Below are positions 17,228 through 26,234 of a stretch of 64,000 bases of DNA, one piece after another. The translations under genes and the position numbers were made by a program. Below the pieces are notes generated by a model. It was given only the letters and a program-made list of their open reading frames with translations. It made no database searches and was not told where the DNA came from. This stretch comes from Alloalcanivorax marinus (GTDB lineage Bacteria > Pseudomonadota > Gammaproteobacteria > Pseudomonadales > Alcanivoracaceae), in NCBI RefSeq assembly GCF_016906305.1, contig NZ_JADDOL010000004.1, forward strand, positions 230,139 through 294,138. The letters run 5' to 3'. The first letter of the stretch is position 1. The number at the start of each line of letters is the position of its first letter.

Positions 17228-18265
17228 TCAGGGCGGCCCACAGGCCGCCGGCGACTCCCCAAGCTGCAGATTGTGCAGGCACAGCACCGGCGCCAGCGCG
17301 AAGGTGCGCCGCCAGAGCAGCGGCCACACTTCCTCATTGACCATGGGACGCGGTAGCCGGGTGCTCACCATGGGGGCCCAGCCGTCCCGGGCCCGCTCCG
17401 CGATCACGAACTGGAAAGGATGGGCGCCGGGCACGCCCAGGCGCACGTCGGTGACCACCAGCCGGTCGCCGTTGCGCCGGTAATCGAGAAACCCCCGGGT
17501 GAACCAGGCCAGACGCTGGCCATCCGGCAGGGCGGCCGCCGCCCGCTCCAGTTCCGGGCGGCGCGGAAACCGTTCCACGGTGAGCGGGCCATCGCCGTCG
17601 AACACGCCGGTGACCATCTCCAGACGGGCCGCCGGCGCCATCACCGTGGCGCGCCACAGAAAGGTGGAGAACGGCATCGGCTGCACCATCACCGGGGCGT
17701 CCTCGATGCCCCGCTCCGCCAGCACCCCCTCCACCCGCTGGGTCATCCATTGCTGGGCCACCAGACTCCACAGCAAATAGCCGCTGGACAGCGTCAGCCC
17801 CACGGCCAGGGCCCGGGTGGCCGGCGGCCGGATCAGGGCGATCACCACCGCCACCAGCAGCGGCAGGGTATAAAGCGGGTCGATAATGAAAATGCTGTTC
17901 AGGGCCACCGGCGGCCCCAGCGGCCACCACAGCTGGGTGCCGTAGGTGGTGAAGGCGTCCAGCAACGGGTGGGTGATCAGGACCAGGCCGGTGAACGCCA
18001 GGGCGCGTCCGAAGCTCACCGAGGTTTTCCAGCGACTCAGCAGAAACGCCAGCAGCAGCGCCAGGGGCGTCAGGATCAACAACGAATGGCTGAAGCCCCG
18101 GTGCTCGGAAAAATTGGCCACCGCGTCGCCGTAATCAATCAGCACGTCCAGGTCCGGCAGGGTGGCCAGCGCCGCCCCGGCCAGCACCGCGCCACGCCCC
18201 CAGCGCCGCCCCAGTACCGCGCCACCGAGCGCGCCGCCCAGGGCCGCCTGCGTCAAAGAATCCAT
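17228..18265 (-). CDS. YdjM-like inner-membrane metal-dependent hydrolase (DUF457)
   Basis: A 345-residue membrane protein. The N-terminal half holds the DUF457 signature (MDSLTQAALGGALGGAVLG, LPDLDV, EHRGFSHS, ITHPLLDAFTTYGT) with His and Asp residues suited to metal binding and several membrane helices; the C-terminal part is soluble and hydrophilic. Function is uncharacterised, although YdjM in E. coli is SOS-controlled. The ATG at MDSL is chosen because GGAG lies 7 nt upstream; a slightly longer frame would need a TTG start. It is convergent with the upstream oxidoreductase gene. Confidence 0.8.
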   Translation of the reverse strand: MDSLTQAALGGALGGAVLGRRWGRGAVLAGAALATLPDLDVLIDYGDAVANFSEHRGFSHSLLILTPLALLLAFLLSRWKTSVSFGRALAFTGLVLITHPLLDAFTTYGTQLWWPLGPPVALNSIFIIDPLYTLPLLVAVVIALIRPPATRALAVGLTLSSGYLLWSLVAQQWMTQRVEGVLAERGIEDAPVMVQPMPFSTFLWRATVMAPAARLEMVTGVFDGDGPLTVERFPRRPELERAAAALPDGQRLAWFTRGFLDYRRNGDRLVVTDVRLGVPGAHPFQFVIAERARDGWAPMVSTRLPRPMVNEEVWPLLWRRTFALAPVLCLHNLQLGESPAACGPP

Positions 18266-18345
18266 GCCGTGCTCCAGAAAAGGCAAAAGGAAAAATAGCG
18301 GCGTTATTCAGAGGCGCCTTGAATCCCACCCATAGAAAGCATCCA

Positions 18346-18362
18346 TACCGTCGCCGACGGTA
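18346..18362. promoter_or_regulatory. 17-bp inverted repeat in the cfa upstream region
   Basis: TACCGTC and GACGGTA face each other around GCC in the roughly 270-bp gap between the divergent ydjM-like and cfa genes. It has the size of a regulator operator, but no regulator can be assigned. The rest of the gap is non-coding, with an AT-rich stretch (TTGAATAATATTGTAAAAAG) just downstream that could serve as a promoter. Confidence 0.35.
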
Positions 18363-18532
18363 CCGTCAACCCTTTGAATAATATTGTAAAAAGCGGCCCG
18401 TGAAAGAAACTTGCGCGGTGATTTCCCGGTTTCAGCGCTTGCGTCCGTGAGGAGAGCGTCAAAAAATGGTCGTCAATGCCGGCCATGCTGACAGATCCAT
18501 ACCGTCTTCACCTCTCACGCAGGAGATGCCGT

Positions 18533-19693
18533 ATGCTCGACTCACGCAGCCAGGACGACGCGCACCGCACCGGATCGCGCGCCATCGACGACCTGATCGC
18601 CACGGTGTTGGCCAACGCCGATGTGCAGATCAATGGCCGGCGCCCCTGGGACCTCCAGATTCACCACCCGGACACCCTTTCCAGAATCGCCGCGCAGCGC
18701 TCCCTGGGCCTGGGCGAATCCTATATGGACGGCTGGTGGGACTGCGACGCCCTGGATGAGTTCACCTTCCGCATTCTGCGCGCCGGCGGCGACCACCTGG
18801 GCAAGAATAAATGGACCCTGGCGTTGCAGTTGCTCGGGCACAGCCTGCGCAACCGGCAAAGCCTGCGCCGTGCCCGGCAGGTGGCGGAGCGGCACTACGA
18901 CCTGGGCAACGATCTGTTCGAAAAAATGCTCGACCCGACCATGGCCTACAGCTGCGGTTACTGGAAGGACGCGGAGACCCTGCATGAGGCCCAGGAAGCC
19001 AAGCTCGACCTGATTTGCCGCAAGCTGGAGCTGGAGCCGGGCATGACGCTGCTGGACATCGGCTGCGGCTGGGGCAGCCTGCTGGAATACGCCGCCCGGC
19101 ACTACGGGGTGCGCGCCCACGGGGTCACCGTCTCCACCGAACAGGCGCGGCTGGCCCGGGAGCGCTGCAAGCATCTGCCGGTGGAAGTGCTGCTCAAGGA
19201 TTACCGCGCGGTGACCGGTCAGTACGACCGGGTGGTGTCGGTGGGCATGTTCGAGCATGTGGGGCGGCGCAACTACCGCACCTTCATGGAGACCAGCCGG
19301 CGCCTGCTCAAGGATCGCGGCCTGATGCTGCTGCACACCATCGGCAACAACGAAAGCACCCACTGCCACGACGCCTGGATCAACAAGTACATCTTCCCCA
19401 ACGGCGAATTGCCGTCCATCAAACAGATCGCCCAGCAGGCGGAGCACCGCTTCGTGGTCGAGGACCTGCACAATTTCGGCCCGGACTATGCACGCACCCT
19501 GAAAGCCTGGGACGCCAACTTCCAGGCCCACTGGCCGGAACTGAGCGGGCAGTACGACGAACGCTTCCAACGCATGTGGCACTACTACCTGAACCTGTGC
19601 GCCGGGGCCTTCCGCGCCCGCACCATCCAGTTGTGGCAGTGGGTCTTCTCCAAGCCCGGCCACCGGGTGCAGGCCTATCGCGCCCCCCGCTGA
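18533..19693 (+). CDS. cfa: Cyclopropane-fatty-acyl-phospholipid synthase
   Basis: A membrane-associated SAM-dependent methylenetransferase that converts cis-unsaturated phospholipid acyl chains to cyclopropane rings, usually in stationary phase or stress. The 386-residue product matches the family (E. coli 382). It carries a lipid-binding N-terminal region, the SAM site LLDIGCGWGS at about 173-182, and the catalytic region with HTIGNNES and NKYIFPNGELPS. The ATG with AGGAG 7 nt upstream is chosen over an in-frame start 19 codons earlier that lacks a ribosome-binding site. Confidence 0.93.
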   Translation: MLDSRSQDDAHRTGSRAIDDLIATVLANADVQINGRRPWDLQIHHPDTLSRIAAQRSLGLGESYMDGWWDCDALDEFTFRILRAGGDHLGKNKWTLALQLLGHSLRNRQSLRRARQVAERHYDLGNDLFEKMLDPTMAYSCGYWKDAETLHEAQEAKLDLICRKLELEPGMTLLDIGCGWGSLLEYAARHYGVRAHGVTVSTEQARLARERCKHLPVEVLLKDYRAVTGQYDRVVSVGMFEHVGRRNYRTFMETSRRLLKDRGLMLLHTIGNNESTHCHDAWINKYIFPNGELPSIKQIAQQAEHRFVVEDLHNFGPDYARTLKAWDANFQAHWPELSGQYDERFQRMWHYYLNLCAGAFRARTIQLWQWVFSKPGHRVQAYRAPR

Positions 19694-19755
19694 GCGCCGC
19701 GACGCCGGCCCTGGCGCGGGGCCGGCGGGCGGTGGCATAATGCGCCCAAAGCGGA

Positions 19756-19775
19756 TCACGAATCATTCTCAATCC
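19756..19775. promoter_or_regulatory. Fur-box half-site before the sigma/FecR fusion gene
   Basis: ATCATTCTC at 19762-19770 matches 8 of 9 bases of the Fur half-site ATCATTATC in an otherwise GC-rich region, about 37 nt before the ATG. The other half is poorly conserved. Iron repression by Fur is expected for FecI-type genes, but the site is only a partial match. Confidence 0.4.
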
Positions 19776-19806
19776 TATCGCGACCCCTGTCGGGGCGGGC
19801 GCACCC

Positions 19807-20961
19807 ATGCACGCGGACGACCTGTTTCAACGACATGCCGGGGAACTGAACGGCTATCTTTGCCGGCGCCTGGACTCCCCGGAACAGGCCGCCGATCTGT
19901 GCCATGAGGTCTATCTGCGTCTGCGGCGGCTGGATCCGCCCGCCGAGACCCTGACCAACCCCCGCGCCTTTCTGTTCCGCATTGCCCGCAACCTGCTGAT
20001 CGACCACCTGCGCCAGCAGCAAAGCCGCCCGATCACCGTGCCCCTGGGCGACCCGCACCTGCATCTGGAAAGCGGCGCCCCCACGCCGGAGTCCGCCGCC
20101 AGCAGTGCCCAGGCGGTGGACGGCCTGCGAACGGCGCTCACCGACCTGCCCGACCCGGTGCGCCAGGCCTTGCTGTGGAACCGTCTGGACGGCGTCAGCC
20201 AGCGCGAGATCGGCCAGCGCCTGGGCGTCTCCGAGCGCATGGCCGGCAAGTACATCGCCCGGGCCCTGGCCCACTGCCGCGCGCTGGTGGCGGCCCTGGT
20301 GGTGGTCGTGGTGGTCGCCGCCGCCCTGCCCTGGTCGCTGTGGACCGCGGACGTCCGCACCGGCGCCGGCGAGCGCCGCACCCTGACCCTGGCGGACGGC
20401 GGCCGGGTGATTCTGAACGGCCGCAGCGCCATCAATATCGACATCACCGACCAGCACCGCCGGGTGGAGGTGGTGCGCGGCGAAGCCCTGTTCCAGGTGG
20501 CCAGCGACCAGGCCCATCCGTTCCGGGTGCGGGCCGGCGACGCCCGGGTGCGGGTCACCGGTACCCGCTTCGAGGTGCGCCGCCGCGACGGCACGGTGCG
20601 CCTCACCGTGGCCGAAGGCAGCGTGGCGGCCAGCGACGGGCGCCGCGAACGCCAGCTCACCGCCGACCAGCAAGTGCACTGGCGGGACGGCCGCCTCGGC
20701 CCGGTGGCGGCGGTGGACGCCGACGCCGCACTGGCCTGGGCCCGGGGCCGGCTGGTGTTCCGGGACCGCCCGTTGGGCGAACTGCTCGCCGATCTGGGCC
20801 CCTACCATCCGGATCGGCTGGTGCTGCTCAACGACGCGCTGGCCGGACAGCGGGTCAGCGGCACCTTCGCCACCGATCAGCCGGAGGCGGTGTTAAGCGC
20901 CCTCACCCGGACCCTGCCGGTACGGGTGCTGCGGCTGCCCGGTCTGGTGGTGCTGTATTAA
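19807..20961 (+). CDS. FecI-type ECF sigma factor fused to a transmembrane FecR-type domain
   Basis: One uninterrupted 384-residue frame joins two proteins that are normally separate. Residues 1-72 are sigma region 2 (HEVYLRLRRL, NPRAFLFRIARNLLIDHLR) and 105-156 are sigma region 4 (LPDPVRQALLWNRLDG, GVSQREIGQRLGVSERMAGK). A single membrane helix spans about 159-178. Residues 183-290 form the periplasmic FecR domain (GERRTLTLADGGRVILNGRS, VTGTRFEVRR), and 318-384 form its C-terminal STN-like part. The cytoplasmic FecR N-terminal (DUF4880) domain is missing, so the sigma factor is tethered directly to the membrane. A sigma/anti-sigma fusion of this kind, IutY of Pseudomonas putida, is known and is released by proteolysis. 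The receptor gene follows by 105 nt, giving a complete cell-surface signalling pair. Iron-siderophore sensing is inferred. Confidence 0.92.
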   Translation: MHADDLFQRHAGELNGYLCRRLDSPEQAADLCHEVYLRLRRLDPPAETLTNPRAFLFRIARNLLIDHLRQQQSRPITVPLGDPHLHLESGAPTPESAASSAQAVDGLRTALTDLPDPVRQALLWNRLDGVSQREIGQRLGVSERMAGKYIARALAHCRALVAALVVVVVVAAALPWSLWTADVRTGAGERRTLTLADGGRVILNGRSAINIDITDQHRRVEVVRGEALFQVASDQAHPFRVRAGDARVRVTGTRFEVRRRDGTVRLTVAEGSVAASDGRRERQLTADQQVHWRDGRLGPVAAVDADAALAWARGRLVFRDRPLGELLADLGPYHPDRLVLLNDALAGQRVSGTFATDQPEAVLSALTRTLPVRVLRLPGLVVLY

Positions 20962-21021
20962 AAATTTTCCTTTCCCGGTTCAGAAACCGGCGCCAGGTTC
21001 GTCTTCCTCCGTGTCTTTGTC

Positions 21022-21040
21022 GCGAATGGTTGCCATTCGC
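21022..21040. promoter_or_regulatory. 19-bp palindrome with Fur-box resemblance before the receptor gene
   Basis: GCGAATGG and CCATTCGC are perfect complements around TTG. Aligned with the 19-bp Fur consensus, 11 positions match, including the core ATG and CAT. It sits 26 nt before the receptor ATG, where a repressor or the operator of the sigma-dependent promoter would be expected. Identity as a Fur site is uncertain. Confidence 0.4.
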
Positions 21041-21066
21041 ACTTTTGGAAGAAGGGTACCGACAAC

Positions 21067-23373
21067 ATGAAATCAATGACTTACCCCCGCCTGGCGCTGC
21101 TCGCCGCCGGGCTGATGCTGGCCGGCGCCGTGCGCGCCGTACCGCTGGACATTCCCGCCCAGCCCCTGGACGCCGCCCTGGCGGAGTTGGCGGAGGCCAC
21201 CGGCCAGCAGCTTCTGTACGACGCCGACGCCACCCGCGGCAAACGGAGCCCGGCCCTGCGCGGCGACTACGGCGTCCGCCAGGCCCTGGCCCGGTTGCTG
21301 GCCGGCAGCGGGCTGCGTTACCGGATCAACGACGACGGCAGCCTCACCCTGGAACCCGCCCCGGTCACCGAGAGCACCCTGGCGCCGGTGGCGGTGAACG
21401 CGGAAGCCGCCACCAAGGTGGACACGCCCACCCTGGAAACGCCCCAGTCGATCTCCGTGGTGCGACGCGCGCAAATCGAGGAGCAGGGCTCCGACACCGT
21501 GCAGCAGAGCCTGCGCTATACGCCGGGGGTGTTCACCGATCAGATCGGTGCCTCCCAGCGCTATGACTATGTGTCGCTGCGCGGCTTCTCCGACGACAGC
21601 ATCGACAACATTTATCTGGACGGTCTCAAGACCATGGGCGACGGCGGCACCTTCAGCTCCCTGCAGATCGATCCGTATTTCCTGGAGCGGGTGGAAATCG
21701 TCAAAGGGCCCACCTCGGTACTGTACGGCCGGGCCTCCCCGGGCGGTCTGGTCAACCTGACCAGCAAGAAGCCGCTGTTCGAAACCCGTCAGGAACTGCG
21801 TTTCGGTGTCGGTGACCACGACTATCGCGGTGCCGGGTTCGATTTCTCCGGGCCGGTCAATGATCGGGTGGCCTACCGGATCGTGGGCCTGGCCGACCAG
21901 CGCGACACCCAGTTCGACCCCCTGGAACAGGAACGCCGCGCGATCATGCCCAGCCTGACCCTGGCACTGGGCGACAACACCCAGCTCGATCTGATGGCCT
22001 ATTACCAGGACGACCCGGAAGGCGGCAGCCACAGCGGCGTGCCCGCTGAAGGCACGCTCTACCCCCGCAACGGCCGCTATATCGACAACGATTTCTTCGA
22101 AGGCGAGCCGGGCTATGAACAGTTCGAGCGCACCCAGAAAATGCTCGGCTATCAGCTGCAGCACTTTCTCAACGACACCTGGAGCCTGCGCCAGAACCTG
22201 CGCTACATCACCAGCGACGTGAACCTGCAACAGGTCTACAGCTACGACTGGGTGGGCTCGGGCAATCAATTAAGCCGCTACTACTCCGGCGCCGACGAAC
22301 AGCTCGACGCCTACACCGTGGACAACCAGGCGCGGGCGGATTTCGCCACCGGCCGCCTCCGACACACCTTGCTGGTCGGCGTCGACTACCAGCATCGCGA
22401 CGTGGACGCCGCCTGGAGTGACGGGGCCTTTCCGGCCATCGACGCCTTCGACCCGATGTACGGCGCCGCGCCCACCGCTATCGGCGACCCGGTCCATCAT
22501 CAGCGCAAGCTGATTCAGACCGGTGTGTATGTGCAGGATCAGATCGCCCTGAACCGCTGGCGTTTCTCCCTGGGGGGCCGTCAGGATTGGGTGCGCACCG
22601 CCAACCTCAACGAAAACACCGGCGCCCGCTCCAGCCAGGACCGGGAACAGTTCAGCGGCCGCGCCGGCGTGCTCTACCGGTTCGACAACGGCCTCGCCCC
22701 CTATGTGAGCTATTCCGAGTCGTTCAACCCGAGCGTCTACACCGACGCCGACGGGGACCCGCTGGAACCCACCGAAGGCACTCAGTACGAGACCGGCCTC
22801 AAGTACCAGCCCCGCGGGGGGCGCGGCCTCTACACCCTGTCCCTGTTCCATATCGATCAGGAGAACCTGGCGATCCGCGAGCCCCAGTCGGCGGTCTATC
22901 TGCCGGTGGGCGAAATCCGTTCCCGGGGCGTGGAGCTGGAGGCCCAGACGCTGCTCACCGACCGTTTCCGGGTGCAGGCCAGCTACACCTACACCGACAT
23001 CGAGTACCGCGAAGCGGAACCCGACATCGACGGCAACCGGGTCAACCAGGCGCCACGCAACCAGGCCAGCGCCTGGGGGCACTATCGCTTCGACGGCGGC
23101 CCGCTGTCCGGCTTCGAGGTGGGCGCCGGCGTGCGCTACACCCAGGGTATCCAGGCCGACCGGGAGAACACGCTGGAGGTGCCCGCTTACACCCTGGTGG
23201 ACGCGGTGCTGGGGTATGACTTTTCCGCGCTGGGCGTGGACGGCCTGAGTGCGCGCATCAACGCCAACAATCTGCTCGACAAGGAGTACGTGGCTTCCTG
23301 CTATTCGCTCAACTACTGCTACTTCGGTGCCGAGCGCAGCGTCATGGCCACGGTCAACTACCGTCTCCGTTGA
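21067..23373 (+). CDS. TonB-dependent siderophore receptor with N-terminal signalling domain
   Basis: A 768-residue outer-membrane receptor. A signal peptide ends near residue 22. An STN signalling domain follows (about 25-100: LDIPAQPLDAALAELAEATG), then the plug (ETPQSISVVRR, VEIVKGPTSVLYGRASPGG) and a 22-strand barrel. The C-terminus NNLLDKEYVASCYSLNYCYF is characteristic of the FhuA/FoxA hydroxamate-siderophore class (ferrichrome, ferrioxamine). The STN domain would contact the periplasmic FecR part of the upstream fusion protein on ligand binding and so induce transcription. The terminal residue is Arg rather than the usual Phe. The ligand is not proven. Confidence 0.92.
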   Translation: MKSMTYPRLALLAAGLMLAGAVRAVPLDIPAQPLDAALAELAEATGQQLLYDADATRGKRSPALRGDYGVRQALARLLAGSGLRYRINDDGSLTLEPAPVTESTLAPVAVNAEAATKVDTPTLETPQSISVVRRAQIEEQGSDTVQQSLRYTPGVFTDQIGASQRYDYVSLRGFSDDSIDNIYLDGLKTMGDGGTFSSLQIDPYFLERVEIVKGPTSVLYGRASPGGLVNLTSKKPLFETRQELRFGVGDHDYRGAGFDFSGPVNDRVAYRIVGLADQRDTQFDPLEQERRAIMPSLTLALGDNTQLDLMAYYQDDPEGGSHSGVPAEGTLYPRNGRYIDNDFFEGEPGYEQFERTQKMLGYQLQHFLNDTWSLRQNLRYITSDVNLQQVYSYDWVGSGNQLSRYYSGADEQLDAYTVDNQARADFATGRLRHTLLVGVDYQHRDVDAAWSDGAFPAIDAFDPMYGAAPTAIGDPVHHQRKLIQTGVYVQDQIALNRWRFSLGGRQDWVRTANLNENTGARSSQDREQFSGRAGVLYRFDNGLAPYVSYSESFNPSVYTDADGDPLEPTEGTQYETGLKYQPRGGRGLYTLSLFHIDQENLAIREPQSAVYLPVGEIRSRGVELEAQTLLTDRFRVQASYTYTDIEYREAEPDIDGNRVNQAPRNQASAWGHYRFDGGPLSGFEVGAGVRYTQGIQADRENTLEVPAYTLVDAVLGYDFSALGVDGLSARINANNLLDKEYVASCYSLNYCYFGAERSVMATVNYRLR

Positions 23374-23699
23374 TTTTTTTCAAACTTTACCGACTTTCAT
23401 GACAACGCCGTCACGGCCGCCCGCCTTTGCACAAGCTTTTACATAGACGCTCTCGCGCGGCGCCGTGAAATCGCCAATGCTAAGCATCGAACGGCATTCC
23501 GAGGGTGCCGTTCGGGATGGACCCCGGCCTCGGCCATGGGACGGCTACTAACAAAATCGTTACGCAGAATCAGGCAAGAAAAGCCCAGCTTTGACCTACC
23601 GCCACGCGCGGCCGCCGCCTTAGGGTAGCGTCCGACAATGGCGACCGCCGGGACCGGCGGCCGGGATCCGCTAACGTGATTTCTGTGGAACGGACAACG
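23374..23699. other. Intergenic region with a 9-bp stem-loop
   Basis: A non-coding gap of about 326 nt after the receptor gene. It contains a perfect hairpin at 23488-23514 (CGAACGGCA/TGCCGTTCG, 9-nt loop) without a T tract, possibly a Rho-assisted terminator or RNA structure, and a second short GC palindrome (CCGCCGG/CCGGCGG) near 23647. No open frame with a ribosome-binding site was seen. Confidence 0.4.
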
Positions 23700-24881
23700 A
23701 TGGACACTGACTCCGCCAACGCCGCCACAACGCGGCGTGCCGATTACCGATACGGTCTGGGACTGACCGCCGCCCTGCTGCTGGGCGCCGGCGCCGCCAG
23801 CGCGCAAACCGTGCCGGACCTGCCCGGCGACGCCGCCACCTGGTCCTCCGGAGGCGTGCAGCTGGCGCAGCTGGATCGCGATGAGCGCACGCCGCGCCGG
23901 CCGCGCCCGGCCCCCCGCCAGGAGCCGGAGCGGGAGAGCTGGTCGTTCGCGTTCGACAACGACGCCCTGGTGCCCACCGGGCGCGACCAGGACTACACCT
24001 ACGGGCTCAGCTTCTCCTACACCGGCCGCGACGCCCGGGACGCCTGGTACTCCATGAATCCGCTGCTGACCGGTCTGGATCGCCTGTTCGGCGTGGACGG
24101 CCGGGCGCCGGAGAATATCGACGGCCACAGCATTGAGTTCGGCCTGTTCGGCTTCACCCCGGAGGCCAAGGAAGTGGCCGAACCGCTCTACAACGACCGG
24201 CCCTACGCCAGCCTGATCTACCTGTCCCAGTCACGCACCCAGATCGACCGCCAGAACAATGTGGCCTGGTACAGCAGCCTGACCGTGGGCGCCCTCGGCC
24301 TGGCCATCGTCGGCAATGGCCAGAACGCGGTCCATAAAGTGATCGGCAGCGAACGGGCGGAAGGTTGGGACCACCAGGTCAGCGACGGCGGCGAACCCAC
24401 CGCCCGCTACACGGTGGCCCGCCAGAAGTTCTTCGACGTGGGCGATAACCTGGAAGTAAAAAGCACCCTGCAGGCCTCCGCCGGCTACATTACCGAGGCG
24501 CGCTGGAGCCTGAGTTTTCGCGGCGGCCGCCTGGCCGATCCCTGGTGGCGGTTCAATCCGGAGCTGACCAGCTACGGCGACGGCGCCGCCCGCGACAACG
24601 GCGGCGCGGCGCCCACCGAGAGCTATTTGTGGGGCGGCGCGGCGGTGGTGGCGCGGGGCTACAACGCCTTTCTGCAAGGCCAGTTCCGCGACAGCGAAGT
24701 CACCTACGACTCCGACGAGCTGAATCATATGATTCTGGAAGCCTGGCTCGGCTACACCCACGCCTTCGATAACGGTTGGCGGGTCAGCTATGTGCTGCGC
24801 GGCCACACTTCCGAAGTGCGCGAGGGCACCGCCGACCGCAACGTGCTGTGGGGCGGCCTGATCCTGGCGAAAACGTTCTGA
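23700..24881 (+). CDS. LpxR-like outer-membrane lipid A 3'-O-deacylase family protein
   Basis: A 393-residue protein with a signal peptide (LTAALLLGAGAASA) followed by a Pro/Arg-rich linker (RDERTPRRPRPAPRQ) and an LpxR/DUF2219 beta-barrel. Family signatures are FDNDALVPTGRDQDYTYG and NDRPYASLIYLS. Salmonella LpxR removes the 3'-acyloxyacyl group of lipid A at the cell surface using Asn/Asp and His residues; the FDND and DRPYA segments carry the equivalent residues. The linker makes it longer than Salmonella LpxR (319). ATG is preferred, although a GTG eight codons upstream is possible. Lipid A as substrate is inferred from the family. Confidence 0.8.
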   Translation: MDTDSANAATTRRADYRYGLGLTAALLLGAGAASAQTVPDLPGDAATWSSGGVQLAQLDRDERTPRRPRPAPRQEPERESWSFAFDNDALVPTGRDQDYTYGLSFSYTGRDARDAWYSMNPLLTGLDRLFGVDGRAPENIDGHSIEFGLFGFTPEAKEVAEPLYNDRPYASLIYLSQSRTQIDRQNNVAWYSSLTVGALGLAIVGNGQNAVHKVIGSERAEGWDHQVSDGGEPTARYTVARQKFFDVGDNLEVKSTLQASAGYITEARWSLSFRGGRLADPWWRFNPELTSYGDGAARDNGGAAPTESYLWGGAAVVARGYNAFLQGQFRDSEVTYDSDELNHMILEAWLGYTHAFDNGWRVSYVLRGHTSEVREGTADRNVLWGGLILAKTF

Positions 24882-24893
24882 GGAGGGCGCCGT

Positions 24894-25280
24894 CTAATCG
24901 GCCTGGCCGGCGGCGATCTGGGCGCGGATGTGCTCGCCCACCAGCGCCGCCAGGCCGGAGGCATTGCCGAAATAGTCGAGCAGTTCGATGCTCAGATGCG
25001 GGTGCCGCTCACGGGCCTCGCGCACCTGCGCCGGAATGTCCGTGGACACGTGCTTGCCGTTGTTGAAAAACAGCGGGTACACGTAGACCGCGTCCACCGG
25101 CTGATGCTCCAGCTGCTGCAGCGCCTCCTGCAACGAGGGGCGCGCCAGTTCCAGAAAACAGGGCAGCACCGCCGCGTAGTCGTGGGCGGCTTCCGCCACC
25201 GTTTCCACCAGCGCTTCGAATTCCCGGTTGGCCGCTTCCGCGCGGCTGCCGTGGGCCATGATCAACAACGCTTTTTTCAC
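24894..25280 (-). CDS. cbiX: CbiX-type sirohydrochlorin chelatase, short form
   Basis: A 128-residue single-domain class II chelatase that inserts cobalt or iron into sirohydrochlorin, for cobalamin or siroheme synthesis. Metal-binding His10 lies in MAHGSR and His77 in FFNNGKHVS, as in CbiXS proteins. The small form works as a homodimer. It stands apart from any cobalamin operon and lies just downstream of the histone-deacetylase-like gene on the same strand, separated by about 18 nt. Confidence 0.88.
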   Translation of the reverse strand: MKKALLIMAHGSRAEAANREFEALVETVAEAAHDYAAVLPCFLELARPSLQEALQQLEHQPVDAVYVYPLFFNNGKHVSTDIPAQVREARERHPHLSIELLDYFGNASGLAALVGEHIRAQIAAGQAD

Positions 25281-25298
25281 TGATACCTCCCAATAAAG

Positions 25299-26207
25299 CT
25301 AGTCTTTCCACAGCGACGAGGCGGCCTCGATCACCAGGGCATGACGGCGGGCCAGGGCCGGTCGGTCGTCGTCATAGCCCCCGCCGATGACCGTGGCCAC
25401 CGGCACGTCATGATCGCGACAAAGCGACAGCACCCGCCGCTCCCGCTCGGCCAGACCGGCCAGGCTCACCGACAGCCGCCCCAGCGGATCGCCGGCGTAG
25501 ACGTCCACCCCGGCATCGTACAGCACCAGGTCCGGGCGCACCGTTTCCAGCAGATGACTCAGCGTTTCCGTGACCGTGCTCAGGTAGGCGTCGTCCTCCA
25601 GCCCGGGCGGCAGCCCCACGTCCAGATCGCTGTGCATCTTGCGGGTGGGGAAATTTTTCTCGCAATGAATGGAGCAGGTAAAGGCGCGCGGCTCATCGGC
25701 CAGGATGGCGGCGGTGCCGTCGCCCTGGTGCACGTCGCAGTCAAAAATCAACAGCCGCTCCACCCGCCCCTGGGCCAGCAGCGCCCGGGCGGTCACCGCC
25801 AGATCGTTGAGCACGCAGAAGCCGGAGCCGAAATCGTAATGGGCATGGTGGGTGCCGCCGGCCAGATGGCAGGCAATGCCGTGGCGCAACGCCAGCCGGG
25901 CGGTGACCAGGGTGCCCATCGGCGCGATGCAGGTGCGCCGGGCCAGCTCCGGGCTCCACGGCAGCCCCAGGCGTTTGGCTTCCTTTTCCTCAAGCCGGTC
26001 GTTGAGAAAACGGTCCAGGTAGTCCGGGCAGTGCGCCAGCGTCAGCAGCGCCGGCCGCGCCCGACCCGGCCGGTGCAGGTTGGCGGGCGTGGCGATGCCG
26101 GCCCCGGTGAGCCGCTCGTGCAGCAGCCGGAACTTCTCCATCGGAAAACGATGACGGCCCGGGAACGGGAAACTGTAGGACGGATGGTAAACCAGCGGTA
26201 TCGGCAT
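25299..26207 (-). CDS. Histone deacetylase-family zinc hydrolase
   Basis: A 302-residue arginase/deacetylase-fold hydrolase of the bacterial histone deacetylase/AcuC-like group. Catalytic His120-His121 lie in GGTHHAHYDFGSGF. Zinc ligands are predicted at Asp158 and His160 (DCDVHQGDGT) and Asp235 (DAGVDVYAGDPLG). Bacterial relatives act on acetylated small amines or protein lysines; the substrate here is unknown. It is probably co-transcribed with cbiX, although no functional link is evident. Confidence 0.88.
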   Translation of the reverse strand: MPIPLVYHPSYSFPFPGRHRFPMEKFRLLHERLTGAGIATPANLHRPGRARPALLTLAHCPDYLDRFLNDRLEEKEAKRLGLPWSPELARRTCIAPMGTLVTARLALRHGIACHLAGGTHHAHYDFGSGFCVLNDLAVTARALLAQGRVERLLIFDCDVHQGDGTAAILADEPRAFTCSIHCEKNFPTRKMHSDLDVGLPPGLEDDAYLSTVTETLSHLLETVRPDLVLYDAGVDVYAGDPLGRLSVSLAGLAERERRVLSLCRDHDVPVATVIGGGYDDDRPALARRHALVIEAASSLWKD

Positions 26208-26234
26208 GGGCGCAGTATACCGGAGCCGGCCCGC

